From positions 47,900,001 to 47,964,000 of the forward strand of contig NC_090986.1 in NCBI RefSeq assembly GCF_041146395.1: a DNA stretch of 64,000 nucleotides, in the 5' to 3' direction. The stretch comes from Eulemur rufifrons (taxonomy: Eukaryota > Chordata > Mammalia > Primates > Lemuridae). The translations under genes were made by a program, and so were the position numbers. Shown here one piece after another: positions 11,662 through 24,519 of the stretch. The notes beneath the pieces were generated by a model, which saw only the letters and a list, made by a program, of their open reading frames with translations, made no database searches and was not told the DNA's origin. The stretch's first letter is position 1, and every line of letters starts with the position of its first letter.

Positions 11662-12941
11662 TTTTATACCATTAAACTGAGGGAGGTACCTATACTGGTG
11701 CTCAGTGGTCTACCTCATAGCATCTAAGGCAAACACTTGCTATCTTACAGTTACATCACTCTATTTCTATTTCACTCTTTGCCATGAGGCCCAGGGCATG
11801 TTGGGTATGGCCCAATAAAATTCATCCCTTTGGTTGGGAACATGGTATCCACCCACCCCTCAAACTTTACCGATATATGGATATGTTCCCTTTTTAATAT
11901 AGCAACAGCATGTCCAAAAAAAATACTGCAAAACAAAAGTGAATGATAGTAATTATCATGAGATCTCTGTTCAGAGAAACCAACAAAACCAATTTAGTTT
12001 TGTAGCTATTAATGCAGTTTAAGTGCTTTAATTGCATACTCCTTAATTTTAAAGCTAGAACTATTTGACCTGTGCCTGCCAAGCATATATTTTAGTTTTA
12101 ATATCAAACTTATTTTCTGAATGAAGCTCAACATCAAGAATAATTTGTATGGCTATCCCATTGAAGAGGATATAGTATCAAGGCAATAATAATTTATGAT
12201 CAAGAACATTGTCCTCACACAGTAGGCTCAGTGTCAAATTGATCAATGAGAATCTCCTCTTGCAATATTCTGCCACCTAGATACATACCTGCTGAAGTCC
12301 CTAAAGCCTTATGATTTCTTTGCAGCAAGGTTGTCATGAAAGAACTGAGGTGTATACAACAAGGTTTATCAATATCTGAATCTTCTCCTATTCCTTAAAC
12401 ATAGAAGGGTGGAGTCCTTTTTAATATTCTTGAAATTGAGTTGGACCATGTGACAGCTCTGGCTGATAGACTATGGGTTGATGTGAGCTACATCACTTTC
12501 AGGTCAAAGTATAGAAGACCACCACATAATCCTCTAGCTGTTTTTTCCTCTTTTTAGGGGGAAGATGAAGGCCCCAAACTGCATAAGATTGAAGCAGACT
12601 TGAATCACAACCTGCTGCATGGAGTTTAGTTGTCATAAATAGTTGTTTATACCCTTTTAGATTTTATTGTGTAGAGCAACTGAGGTTTCAGTTTGCATTT
12701 TAATACCTTGTTGCCTAATACAGATGCGCTGAACTCAGACCCTTTGTAGTTTCAATCAAAGCCTCTAGTGCTTCCCCCTGCCCCACACCTTTCACTATAG
12801 AAGTAGAGCATGTGAGGTCTTGAGCTACACTACTCACTCCCATAACATCCATCATGGTCCTGATCACTCAGTGCAACATCACTCTTGCTATGCCTCTCCA
12901 AGCAAAACTAGAATATAAAAAGATTTATCCAAGACGGTTGG
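11662..12941. other. AT-rich unassigned DNA
   Basis: No gene or clear repeat. A MIR- or LTR-like decayed segment may lie around 12400-12650, but I could not assign it. Confidence 0.4.
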
Positions 12942-13502
<561 letters not shown>

Positions 13503-14107
13503 GTAGGCAATTTTAAAATTAAGGTAAATTCTTGAAAATATGTCCAGAGTCCAACTCAGATAATACAGAAAATTCTAATCCCTGAAATCCAAGAGAAGCT
13601 GCCAAACGAATGAAAATGAAGTAGTAAGTTAGTCATTATACTGTATCATATCCACCCTGTAATGGTGGTGCCAGCATTATTCAGTGGTTTCTACTGCCAA
13701 TTAAAGATTCTTGGTAAGCCTCCAGCACTTCATCTAGCTTTAACTGCGTAAAGTCTTCTACTGAAAATGAGCCACTATCAAGTTTTAGACCTACAGCTTA
13801 AAATTCAGATTCTCTACTTTTTTTTCCTACAGATTTTTGGGTCATTACCTCTGGCCTATGTCCATGGCCAACCATATGCCTGGTATATGTTAAGAACATA
13901 ATGATGATCAAAAATGAACCACAGACCTACAACTTGGAGGAAAAAAACAGACATTAACCAAATAATTACAGTTTAATAAATGTGAAAAAATATAAAGTAT
14001 TCTAAAAGTTAAAACAACAACAGCTTTGTAATTGAAAATATATGTACAAATGTACACTTATAGTAAATGGTAAGTCAATGAAAGGCTTGCATATTTAAAT
14101 AAGTATT
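13503..14107. other. unassigned DNA upstream of mariner copy 1
   Basis: No recognised feature. Confidence 0.4.
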
Positions 14108-15378
14108 TATGTTATTAAGTATGAAATGTCTCATTTCCTTAAGTAGTAAGTTTGACAGTTAATATCTCTGACATTTCACTTTGACACTTCTTGCTTTATT
14201 TTTATTGTGAAAGTACATTATCAGTTTTGCAAATGCACATTTTGGCTTGTGATTATCTTTTAAATATTTTTTCAGAGCAATTTTTGTGAAACCATGGATA
14301 AGTCAAAAATTTGTGTTATTTTTTAATATGAGTTCCATTGTGGAACCAATGCATCTCAGACAGCTCAAAATATCAACAAAGTGTTTGGGAAGGATGTGGC
14401 TAATGAATGCATAGTATGTCAATGGTGTGAGAAGTTCCATTCTGGTTATTTTAATCTTCAAAATGCGCCACGTGGGCAACCTGAGACCAAGGTGGATAAC
14501 CATGAGCTGAAAGCTGTAGTGGAAGCAAATCCATTTCAACCTATGCATGAATTAGCAGCAAGGTTTGACGTTACTATTCCAACAATATTGGACCACTTGA
14601 AACAAATTGGCAAAGTAAAGAAGCTGGATAGATGGGTTCCACATGAATTAAACAAGCATCAGAAGAGAAATCATCTCGATGCTTGCCTTTCTTTGCTTTC
14701 ACGATATAAAGACGAGCTATTTCTACACCATATTGTTATATGTGATGACAAATGGATTCTTTTTGACAATCGCACAACGGTTGGATGAAGAAGACGATGA
14801 AGATCAAGTGCTGAAACACAGTCTATAACCGATTCATCAGAAAAAGCCAATTGTGTCTGGTGGCCCAGTGCTGATATTATCCACTACAACTTCATGAAAC
14901 CTGGTCAATTCATTACAGCAGATGTCTACTGCAACCAGCTGGATGGAATAATGATGATGATGCTTCCAGTTAAGTAGCCGAGATTGGTCAACAGAGATAG
15001 GTCAATTCCATTGCAAGACCACAAGTCACCAAAAACGAAGCTGCTCAAACTACAAAAGCTGGACTTGGAAACTCTCTGTCATTGACCATATTCACCAGAC
15101 CTTACACCAACTGACTACCACTTCTTCCAGGCTTTGGACCTCTTCTTGCAAGGAAAAATATTCAATTCTCAATAAGCCGTGAGAATCGCCTTTTGCAATT
15201 TCATTGCCACTCGCTCTTCAAGCTTCTTTGCTGCTGGCATAAGCAAGCTACCATTAAGATGGAAAAACTGTGTTGATATTGTAGGCACATACATTGATTA
15301 ATTGTACTGCTTCTTGTTTGAGATTTTAATAAACTACACTTTTGATTAGAAATCTGACATTTTGCATTTAATGACCAA
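14108..15378 (+). mobile_element. mariner transposon MarA copy 1, near full length
   Basis: This is a Tc1/mariner element of about 1.27 kb. The left end reads TA then 'tgttattaagtatgaaatgt'. The right end, read on the other strand, is 'ggtcattaaatgcaaaatgt', giving terminal inverted repeats of about 28 bases. The TA duplication is intact on the left and reads 'aa' on the right. The body carries a decayed transposase (separate entry). The terminal repeats differ from those I know for human Hsmar1/MADE1 ('ttaggttggtgcaaaagtaa'). Two further copies lie at 27603-28669 and about 34987-35519. Confidence 0.9.
14294..15300 (+). pseudogene. mariner transposase pseudogene (MarA copy 1)
   Basis: The start ATG at 14294 opens the peptide MDKSKICVIF, followed at once by an in-frame TAA (14324-14326). 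The frame is then open to about 14786, covering the DNA-binding region with the mariner hallmark 'KVKKLDRWVPHEL' and the first catalytic aspartate in 'VICDDKWILFDN' (14744-14746). A frameshift near 14772 moves the frame. Later segments 'IIHYNFMKPGQFITADVYCN', 'YSPDLTPTDYHFF' and 'LFLQGKIFNSQ' continue it with further stops. The second and third catalytic aspartates are still readable at 15017-15019 and 15113-15115, with about 32 residues between them instead of 34. The 'HYSFMKPG' and 'DYHFF' type motifs resemble cecropia-group mariners, which also gave rise to the SETMAR transposase domain. It cannot encode a working enzyme. Confidence 0.9.
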
Positions 15379-16440
15379 ATGTTTGTGTAAGGAGGTAACT
15401 TCCAAAGACTGGAGAGGAACAGAAGGCATGGGGTGTTACAGATGGAAGGAATGGGACACTCAGAGTCCCTGTGGTGGGAGGGAGCACAGTAAGTTAGCAG
15501 AGCTGAAGGAGACCAGCCGGAATTAGAGACAAACAAGGCAGAGACAGGTTCATGAAGACTCTGAAATGGAGTACAGGGGCAGATGATCTAACATGTTGTA
15601 AGCCATGTTAAGGATTTTGTAATTCACGAAAGAACCCCTGTGTGAAGCCAGGGACAATTTTTGGACTATTACTCTGAATGAATGTGTTAATATTTGAGGG
15701 GTCAAGAATAAATGCAGGGAGATATAGTTTACCCAGGAAGTAACAGTAGTTTAAATAAAGAAAAAACAGCATGATGATTGAGAGAAATGGATGGATTCAG
15801 GATATGTTTAGGAGGTAAAATTGAAAGTACTTGGGGATCTATTCACTGGGTAAGATGTGGTATGTATTAGTGATGATTACTGTGGTTATTACACACACCA
15901 CCATGCAGATGGTAGCCCTATTCATTACAATAAAGTATATGAAAGAGAAGTGTGAACTGTTGAATTTGAGGTTTTTTTGGATACATTAATAGAGTTATCA
16001 AGTAATTAGCTGCATAAATTGTAGCTGCATAAATCAAGTAATTAGCTGCATACCCAGATCAGGATCAGGGTATGGCCTAGAGATATACATTTGGGACTCA
16101 GTGGTATATAATTCAGTCCAATTGTGGCTAAGTGGTCTATGGATATAGTACTGAATCAAAAGGGAATGGATCTTAAGACTGAACTTCATGACACTGTATC
16201 ATTTAATAATCAATAAAGAATAATGTATCTGTATGAGAGTTATAGAGACCAGAAAAGGTGTTGGGAGGAAAAGGTACTTTTATTATGATTAAGTAATTTA
16301 AATGTGCATTAATAAAATGTTTAAAACAATGTCTAGTACATAATAAGCCCTGAATGCATGTAAGCTATTACTAAGAGGGGAGAGGGTGGTATAAACACAT
16401 TCATGAGCTTCAAGGAAGAGATGAATTTTACCAGAGGTTA
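15379..16440. other. decayed repeat-like DNA, family unassigned
   Basis: G- and A-rich words such as 'aacatgttgtaagccatgttaaggattttgta' split over 15592-15623, followed by 'actctgaatga', resemble a mammal-wide interspersed repeat that I know by sight but cannot name. A similar arrangement occurs at 29430-29645. A short duplicated unit 'tagctgcataaat' with 'aagtaattagctgcata' lies at about 16000-16050. Confidence 0.3.
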
Positions 16441-17374
16441 GAGGAAAGTTAGTCTTGAAGAATGAATAATAAGCAAAGAAAAAGCTAACTCAATTTTCCC
16501 ATAATGAGGTATATGATGTGTGAGGAAATCAACACTTTCCACTCTAAGAGTCTGGAGGTGAAGTATTGTATTCTGGGGAGAGCCTCTAAGAAGATGGTGT
16601 GAATATAGAGTAGTCTGGTAATAATGAAGAGGGCATGGTGGAATGTTTGGGGAGGGCAGGGAGGTTTGGAGAGCTGGGAGGTACAAATGATTGTGGGGAT
16701 GTTGATATGGAAGTGAATTAGAAGCCAAGAGACCTATATTTTGGAAATGGATTGTTTAATAACAATAAAAATAGACATAATAAGTTTAATCCAAATTGCT
16801 TTTTTAAAGAAGGGAGGCAATATTCTTAATGGATAGGGCATTTGGCAAACTTTACCTGAGTCTTTAGTGTAGCATCCTCTCAGCTCATTAGAACAAGAAT
16901 GGGGTGACATCCTGAGGGATTGTTGTATCTGCCTCCTGGTGGCCCAGGATTGGCAATTCCAGTGGCTGCAGACTCTGCAATGGAGAGAAAAAAATTGTAC
17001 TTAGTATTTAATGTGTTCATTTATTATTCATTCAAATGAATACAAGGTGTAAAAATAGGTTAAAGATAAAGAAATGGTCTTTTGACACAATGAGAATCTG
17101 GATTTTTAATCTGTTTTTTCAGTTATTTCATTTACAGATCTCTTTTTATTTTGACTCCATATTCTTTACTTTCTAGAATCACATAGTGTTTTCTTCAAAT
17201 GTAGTCAGAGTAAGAGGAAATATTTCCCTAACTAGTAGCAAATGAGTAGATGTTCATTTTGTTTTAAATCTATGAATTTATTAAACTGAAAAAGTAACTC
17301 TTCTCTTAAGGAATTAGGCAAAGAAAAAAGTAGAAATTAAGACTTACTATTAAATAAAAACTGTTGTGTACCAG
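16441..17374. other. unassigned DNA
   Basis: No recognised gene or repeat. The minus-strand ORF at 16438-16728 (96 codons) is rich in Pro, His, Leu and Ser because it reads a purine-rich strand in reverse; it shows no motif. Confidence 0.4.
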
Positions 17375-17525
17375 ATGGTTTCCATAAATGATCCATTCAC
17401 TTTTAGTCTTTTAATTGTTACATCACACATGGGTGATAGTAACTGTTACATCTTTTTTCTCACATACAAGAAAACAAGCAAAAACATATAATGTAACTTG
17501 TCTAAGATAACCAAGGCTGTTTCCC
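17375..17525 (-). repeat. MIR SINE fragment, antisense
   Basis: The order 'catttac/ttttagtcttttaattgttacatcac ... gggtgatagtaactgttac ... atgtaacttgtctaagat' resembles the 3' half of a MIR in which the left part is inverted. It is strongly decayed, and the assignment is tentative. Confidence 0.35.
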
Positions 17526-18374
17526 TTTTTCTCTATTTGACTTCCACTCTTTCAAAGCCTCTGTAACACATTGATGATATCCACTGGAATGTCCTATTAA
17601 TATTACTTCTAAAATGGTATGATCCATTGCTATACTACAAGATAGCACTAGCATGTGGATTTTCTTGCTTCTATATATCCCACTGCCCATTCTTGTCCTC
17701 CAAAATTTCAAAACCCATTTATTCCATCCTGTAATAGTCATCAGATTCCACCTGAGCTCTTTAGGAGGATAAGGGCCAATCCTTCGGACATATCCATCAC
17801 CACGTTTCACTTCTAATACTCTCCACAGGTATAACTTCATTATTTGACACCTAACAAATCACATCTTCCAGGCCTGATTTTATCTAACCTTTAAATATGA
17901 ATGAGATAACATTTCTACTTTCCCATTTCATTTCTGATCCTGTAGCACTTGGCCCACTTCCTAGCCTAAAGTCCATTGTCAATCAATATATTCTCGGCCT
18001 TTTTGTAAAGACAAGGAATCTAGAGGCAGGCAAATTTTTCTTTGAATTCAAGAAATATCCCATAATAAAATTTAGAATACTCTAGTATCTCTTGCCTTCT
18101 AATACTTTTGTCCATCAATCAATCCAGTCCCCATCCACAAAAACATACCCTGTCTTTTGAGTCTTCATTTTTTAGAATTATAAAAGTGGAAAAAAGTGGA
18201 GACATTCCTAACCAATGCAAAATCATGGTGTCTAGCTTCAGCTGGAACTTTATTCCTGATTTAAAATTATTTTCTTAAGCTCCTGAACTGATTCCTTATA
18301 ACACTAACAGTAGCTGCTCAGAAGACTTGTTTTCCTCACACTTGAATTCATGCCATCAATTGTAGAAAGACAAT
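17526..18374. other. unassigned DNA
   Basis: A 112-codon minus-strand ORF (17502-17840) lies here. Its peptide has no motif I recognise, and no splice sites frame it well. No other feature was seen. Confidence 0.4.
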
Positions 18375-18560
18375 GTCTATTTTAAAAATAGATTTTAATT
18401 TTAGAATAGTTTTAAGCTCACAGTAAAATTGAGAGGAAGGTACAGAGATTTCCATATATGCTCCCTGCCCTCACACATGCATATCTTTTTTTTTTTTTTT
18501 TTACTTTACTAAAAGATCAGATTTGACTGACATGAGTTCCCCAATATACATCTCTACCAT
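18375..18560 (-). mobile_element. possible old L1 3' UTR fragment, antisense
   Basis: Words such as 'tagaatagttttaagctcac', 'aggtacagagatttccata' and 'tgctccctgccctcacacatgc', followed by a T-run at 18487-18503, resemble the antisense 3' end of old L1M elements. It is short and diverged. Confidence 0.35.
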
Positions 18561-21029
18561 CCAAAATATTTGAGTCTTAGAATATTCTCTTTTCTTTTTT
18601 CAAATTCTCACAGGCATTGATGTACAGCTGCCTTTTAAGGGAAAATTTCTCCAATTCTATCTCCTTCTTCATCCTCTGGGAACCCACTCCTTCAATTATC
18701 TCTGTACACTGTAAAATATTTAACCTGTCCCTCTCAATTGGTCTCTGACATTTTACTTTCCACTGTCAAAAGCTTTGAAAGATCTTTGCGTGACGTTAGT
18801 TTCTTTCTCCTTTATTTCATTTTCATTTCCAAATTTTTCAAACAAGCAGTATATATGGGTTACTTCTGTTTAATCACCAACTCGCAACTTCTAAAGAAAC
18901 TTTTGAAATGTTTTGACTTCAAAGGATACTCTCCTTTCAAAAGTTACCAATTATCTATTCATCTTCATACTTAATGTTCTCTCAATCCTTCTCTTTAGCA
19001 CTGCATTTAGCATTCTACCATTCCTTGCAACAGTCAGAGAAACGGTATAAGAAAAGGCATAAAAGCAGGGAAGTATCTATATGTTTTGGGAACATATCCA
19101 TGTTTAGTGCCCAAACTTACAGGAATCAGGCAAAATATTTTTAAAAAGGACATTTAGGGAAGAAGGGCAAACACTTACAAAATCAAAATCAGTTAGAGTT
19201 ACAAAAAGGAGTTTCTACCATGAGATGTCACTGTCTAAATACTTATTGTATACAAGGTAAGGGCTCAAGCTTCCATTTAACCTGGCTATTTGTATATGTG
19301 TGAAATTGGCAGTTAGCTCAGATAAACAGAATCCACAGTTGTTACTAAGCTGGCTGTTTTTCTCTCTGTGATTTCAGTGTTATTGATTAAAATAACAAAT
19401 GAAAATGAATGTGAAAAGGCCTGTGAATGTGGCAAAATGCAGCTGCAAGGACCACAGCAGTGAGTCATCAGAAGAACAAAACATTTGAATACTTTTCTTG
19501 GAAGTATGAATGCATCAAATTGTCCTTCCTCAGCAGTAATTGATTACTAGCAATTGATAATTGTTAATATCATGCATAATCATTCAACTTAGTGCTTAAT
19601 TTTTAAAGTTCGTGTCAAAATTAAATAGAACAAGAATAGTATGCATACGGACGGATTTCAATAAAATAGGCAGGAATTTCTGAGCTAGAAATTAGCCCTT
19701 TGCATCAAAAATCAACCTTGATATGCCAAGCATAAATGGTGCTTTTCTCAGACAGCAGAACATGGTAAAAATGTGCCCTGAAAATTCTTGCAAAAAAAGT
19801 ATTATGAAGTGTTTTTAGCATAGAATTTTGTGCCCCTTTTAGGCATTATACAAAATAAGCCTGCTGTAGGTATTTTAGCCCTCTGAGAGATAACACTTCT
19901 GATAAATAAGTATTAGTTTTAGAATACATTATTTTCTTTACTTTTCTAAAAGAATGACTAGACATTTATTCCAAGCAGCATTTAAAGAAACAGAAAGTAG
20001 GAAAAGTTTAATATCTATGCAAAACTAAACCATTAGTAGAAGATAAAGATTATATGTATTTGAATCAGTGCTTATAATTGAAGATGATTTGTGTTTTTTT
20101 TAAAGTGGAATTTAAGATAAAAATAAAATAATATGGTAATTCATAAATTTAATTACTCAATTATTAGAATTGCAGAGTACTATGAAATTACTATTTTGTA
20201 TCATCCTCACAATTTTTGGCTAATTTGCATTACATATTCAATAATAATATTATTACTTAGAAATTTTTTAAGTAAAACTTGAATGCATTTTAACATATTT
20301 TAATATGAAGCAAAAATTCATATAAATTTATTGTTTTGATGTAAGGTTATGCTTTTCTATGCTTTTCTATGCTGAACATGTACCTGTGAATTTAAAATGT
20401 ATGTCTACGCAGTACCTAAAACACCTTATATAACAATAAGTTCTCAGGAGAGGAGGGGACTAATTCTTTAGAAACTGATTTTCATGTATTTGAAGAAATA
20501 ATCAGTTAACAATTTCAGCAGCAATGAGAATTAATTTTTCTCATTATAATATTAAATATCAGGTTACATTATATTTTAATTTTAATATTTAATATTTTAA
20601 AATCTATGCCCAATTGTGCACCATGAACTTCATGACAAGTAGAATTTGGTATATTATCCAATTTTTTTCATTATTTGTGAACTACCCTTTATTTAAAACT
20701 GGTTCTAACATTCTAATCTCTGTCATCATTTACATTCTAATCTCTGTCTTCACCAGTAATACTATCACATTCACAAATAATTCTTAATATTTAGTAATGG
20801 AATAAAATCCAAATGTTCTATCTGCTTTGTATTATTATCCCACTAAACTTGTAAGCTGAAAAGTTCTGCCATATGAGGCTCAATTGTTCAATAATGGGTG
20901 GTGATGGGAGTGTGTGAAATGAATTTAGAAATGTGCATAATATCATATCATTGGAAGTGAGGACAAAGGAATTATTAACACATGAAACTATTAAAAGATA
21001 AAACACAACCCAAATTATATCATAAAGTG
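18561..21029. other. unassigned DNA with a possible conserved element near 19.4-19.6 kb
   Basis: No gene or repeat was recognised across most of this stretch. At 19378-19459 an 82-base segment lies between a good acceptor (ctctgtgatttcag) and a GTGAGT donor, with one open frame containing the Cys-rich string NECEKACECGKMQLQGPQ. About 75 bases downstream is a homeodomain-type motif cluster (separate entry). A short tandem 'atgcttttct' repeat lies at about 20349-20371. Confidence 0.35.
19537..19546. promoter_or_regulatory. P2-type paired homeodomain site
   Basis: TAATTGATTA matches the TAAT-N2-ATTA palindromic site bound cooperatively by paired-class homeodomain dimers. It is followed within 15 bases by 'caattgataattg', another homeodomain-like core. 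Such words occur by chance in AT-rich DNA, so regulatory function is only a suggestion. Confidence 0.25.
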
Positions 21030-22591
21030 CAATTTTATTTTTTAAGTCAACTTAGGTATAATTTACATGAAATAAAACTCACCTATTTTAAGTGTGTAAG
21101 AAGTTTGGGCAAATGCTTACCCCCCTTATAACTGCAACTCAAGTCAACAGATATAAATTTTTACATCCATCATGTTCTCTTAGTCAAATCTCTCACCTAT
21201 AACTATGTTTTGCCTAGCCTAGAATTTCATATAAATAAAACTATATAGGATGTATACTTTTGTGTCTGGCCTCTCATTTTCAGCATAATGTTTTTGAGAT
21301 TCATTCACAGTGTTTGTATGTAAGTCATACATTTTTAATTGATGATTAATATTCCTTTTTATAAACCACAATTTGTATATGAATTCACTTTTTGGTAGAT
21401 ATTTAGGATTTTTCTAGTTTGTAGCTATTATAAATAAAGCTGTTCTGAAACATCATTCTCATGGTTTTGTGAGAAAATATGTTTTTACTTATCTTAGATA
21501 AATTTTGAGAGTGGGATTGCTAGATCATATCGTGGTTATAGTAAACTCTGTAAGAAACCAACCAATGATTTTCCAAAGTGTTTGCAACTTATTGTACTCC
21601 TACCAGCAATGTATCAGAGGCCTAGTTATATCACATCCTCATTAACACTTGTACTTTCAGTCTAATTTTAGCTATTGCAATGAATGTGTAGTGGTATCTC
21701 TTTGTAATATTAATTTATATTTCCATGATGCCTAATAATGTTGGGTATTTTTTGAAGAGCTCTTCTTTTATGTTTTTTTTAATGTCCTTTGAACATTTTA
21801 AAATTATGTTCTTATTGAGTTATAAGATTTCTTTATATATTGTGGATATAAGTCCTTTCTCAGACATTTACATTACAAATATTTTCTCCAATCTGTGTTT
21901 TGCATTTTCATTTTCTTGATGAAATGGTGACTTTTGAAGAGCAAAATACTTTAATTTTGATGAAGTTCATTATCAATTATTTTTCTTTAAATTTGATGTT
22001 TTAATGTCCTGTTTATTTTTGCCTATGAAAAGTTTACAAAGATTTTTTTTCTACTTTTTTTCTAGAAGTTTTATATTTTTAGTTTTCACATCTAGTTCTA
22101 TAATCCATTTGGACTTAAGTCTTTTATATTTTTGACAAAGAGATTGAGGTGTATATATACATATATGTCTAAAACTATATCATGTATTCTAAAATTATTA
22201 CTTGAGTTAATTGACTATGCTTTTTCTATTTAGCTGCCTTGGGACCTTTTCAAAATTCAATTCACCTTATACATCTGGGTGTACTTCTGTAATCTCTGTA
22301 TGTCCATCCTATTACCAATACCACAATTTCTTATTTATTTTAACTTTATGGTAAGTTTTAAAACTATGATGTTTAAATACTCCAACTCTGTACTTTGTGT
22401 TAAAATTATGTTTGCTGTGCTTGTTCATTCTCACATAGATTTTAGAAGCTGCTCGTACATTTCCACACAAAAATTAAAAAGCTAAGGGACATTTTTATTG
22501 AGATCACATGAAATCTACATCTCAATTTGGAAATAATTACTTTTTTAACAATATTGAATCTCCCTATTTATGAACATGGAATATGTCCCTC
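21030..22591 (-). mobile_element. old L1 (L1M), antisense, part 1
   Basis: The plus strand shows the antisense of an L1 3' end and ORF2: 'aatttacatgaaataaaactcacc', then 'agctattataaataaagctg', 'gagtgggattgctagatcat', 'tatatattgtggatataagtcctttctcagac' in short stretches, and 'gaatctccctatttatgaac'. These are the usual antisense ORF2 landmarks in the right order. The element is heavily mutated and has no ORF. It continues after an LTR insertion at 23020-23400. Confidence 0.8.
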
Positions 22592-22988
22592 TGTGATGGT
22601 TAAATTTATGTGTCAACTTGGCTTGGCTGTGCTGCATGTTGTTTAGTCAAATACCAGTCTGTAAGGTATTTTAAAAATGTGATTAACATTTAAATTAGTA
22701 GACTTTGAGTGAAGCAGATTACATTCCATGATGTGTGTGCATGCCATCCAACCAGTGGAAGGTTTCAAAGAAAAGACTGAGATTCCCTTGAAAGGAAGAA
22801 CTCAACTCAAGAATGCATTCCTCAGTCTGCAACATTAACTCCTCTCAGAACTTCCAGCATACAGCCAGCCCTAGAGATTTTGGATTTGCCAATCCCCACA
22901 ATTGTGGGAGCCATTTACTTAAAATAAATCTCTCTTTATTTATATACCTTTTATTGATTCTTGTTCTCTGGAGAACCCTGATTTATTC
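22592..22988 (+). mobile_element. ERVL-type LTR (MLT2-like) inserted in the L1
   Basis: It begins 'tgtgatggttaaatttatgt', has 'gtcaacttggcttgg', 'gtagactttgagtgaagcag', and ends with 'aataaatctctctttattta' and 'ctctggagaaccctg', the family seen at 12942-13502. It interrupts the antisense L1, whose sequence resumes afterwards, so the LTR is younger than the L1. A CT-rich run follows at 22988-23019. Confidence 0.75.
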
Positions 22989-23019
22989 TCTCTCTCTCTC
23001 TCCCCCCTTCCCTCCCTCC
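22988..23019. repeat. CT-rich simple repeat
   Basis: A run of (CT)n passing into C-rich and CCCT-type sequence directly after the LTR end. Confidence 0.85.
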
Positions 23020-23400
23020 TTATAGAATTCCTTTCATTTCTTTAAGAAATATATTTTTAAAATTTTCACAGTAAAATATTACATATAAAATTTTAAATGT
23101 ATAACAAAGTATTTTATGTTTTACCATATTGTAAACTGTATTTTTAAGTTATCTTCCATTTGTTTGTTTCTAGTATTAGTTTCTAGTAATTAGTTTCAAT
23201 TAATTTTTGGTATTTTCCACTAGAATTATTCAACTTTTCTAAATTAACTTACTAATCTAGTATTCTGTACTAGATGCTCTAGGATTATTTATATAAGAAA
23301 TCTTTTGTCTGCAAAGAAGACAGAAAGCTTCTTTATTTCCAATCTTTTTCCATTTATTGCTTTTTCTTCCCTAACTTCCTTAATCCAAGAAGGAAAGTAA
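23020..23400 (-). mobile_element. old L1 (L1M), antisense, part 2
   Basis: The antisense ORF2 pattern continues: 'ctagtattctgtactagatg', 'ggattatttatataagaaat', 'cttttgtctgcaaagaagac', 'tttatttccaatctttttcc'. These correspond to the next part of L1 ORF2 after the portion ending at 22591, which supports one L1 split by the LTR. Confidence 0.65.
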
Positions 23401-23984
23401 AACCTTATTAAAAATATTCAATTTCATATGGTGTTGTGGGAAATGACCTATGGAAATAAAGACAGGATTGGCATTGGGAGGGGAGAGAACAGTTTGAAGG
23501 AACTGATGGCCACATTTGATTCAGTAGACAACTAGAAACTTTTCACGTATTTTGGCATACTTAAAATAAAAGAAATAGACAAATTAAATATAATACTTCT
23601 GTAATAGTTTCCAGCAACATGATTGTATTTTCACATATCTTTTATAGAAATATTTTTATCCATATTGGAAATAGAATATTTACCAAAATAAAATATTTAC
23701 CAATCATAGACAAGCATTCAAAAAGAATATGTGCTCTTTCAACTTCTGAGAATTTTCTAAAAATAATATATCAGTTTGATAGAAGGTTGTACTGAAGAAA
23801 GCAGAATCTTTTCAGGTATGATTTATTTTTAAAGATGATCAGTCAGCATCATGCATGCAAAAAAGAAAGAATACAGTGACACAAAAGGGTCAATCAATAT
23901 TTTTTTAAAAAAGGAAATAGTAATTGTTGGTATAGTACACTATATTTTGACTTGAGTCCTAGGCATTGTGAGTCTTAGCACTGG
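23401..23984. other. AT-rich unassigned DNA
   Basis: No recognised feature. Confidence 0.4.
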
Positions 23985-24221
23985 CCAGTATAGCATTAAA
24001 GACAATATCACTAACCCTGGGGCCAAAAAATCTGGGTTCAAATTCTGTCTCTCTCACACTGTAATCACTCTGTGATCTTCATATTTAACCTCTGTGTGCC
24101 TCAGTTTTCTTTATTTGAAAAATGTAGATAATTATTGTAGGAGCCTAATAGGATTATTATGAGGATTAAATAAGTTATTTTTTGTAAATGATTTAGAAGA
24201 GTGCCAGACACATATTAAGTT
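23985..24221 (+). repeat. MIR SINE
   Basis: This is the classic MIR order: 'ctgggttcaaattctgtctc', 'cactctgtgatctt', 'cctctgtgtgcctcagtttt', 'tattatgaggattaaataag', 'agagtgccagacacatatta'. It is a tRNA-derived SINE shared by all mammals and nearly full length here. The TG repeat follows directly at the 3' end. Confidence 0.88.
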
Positions 24222-24222
24222 C

Positions 24223-24256
<34 letters not shown>

Positions 24257-24260
24257 TGTC
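24222..24260. repeat. (TG)n microsatellite
   Basis: Alternating TG of about 39 bases with one A interruption. It is likely polymorphic in length. Confidence 0.95.
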
Positions 24261-24519
24261 TTAAACACAATTTTAAATGTATTCCATTTTGGGAAGAAGG
24301 CATATTATTTATATGCCTCAAGGAAAAAATATAATAGTTTTTAGTTTTCTAAAGAACTATTCTCAAGATTAGTTCAATAAGTTGCACATTTAATTATAAA
24401 AAGAGTTCAGATTTTAATAAACAGAAAAAGGTCTGTGTCCATTTTATAAGGTATTATCATAAAGGAAAAAAGCTATTAATATTTTTTATAAGTTAACAAA
24501 GAGCTAAAATTCTCCAATA

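Noticed and set aside
17502..17840. 112-codon minus-strand ORF as a gene
   Set aside because: No recognisable domain, no splice sites or promoter context. With about 90 ORFs above 60 codons in the window, one of this size is expected by chance.
24222..24260. Tandem repeats as a possible CRISPR array
   Set aside because: It is a plain dinucleotide microsatellite; no spaced direct repeats exist anywhere in the window, and the DNA is mammalian.
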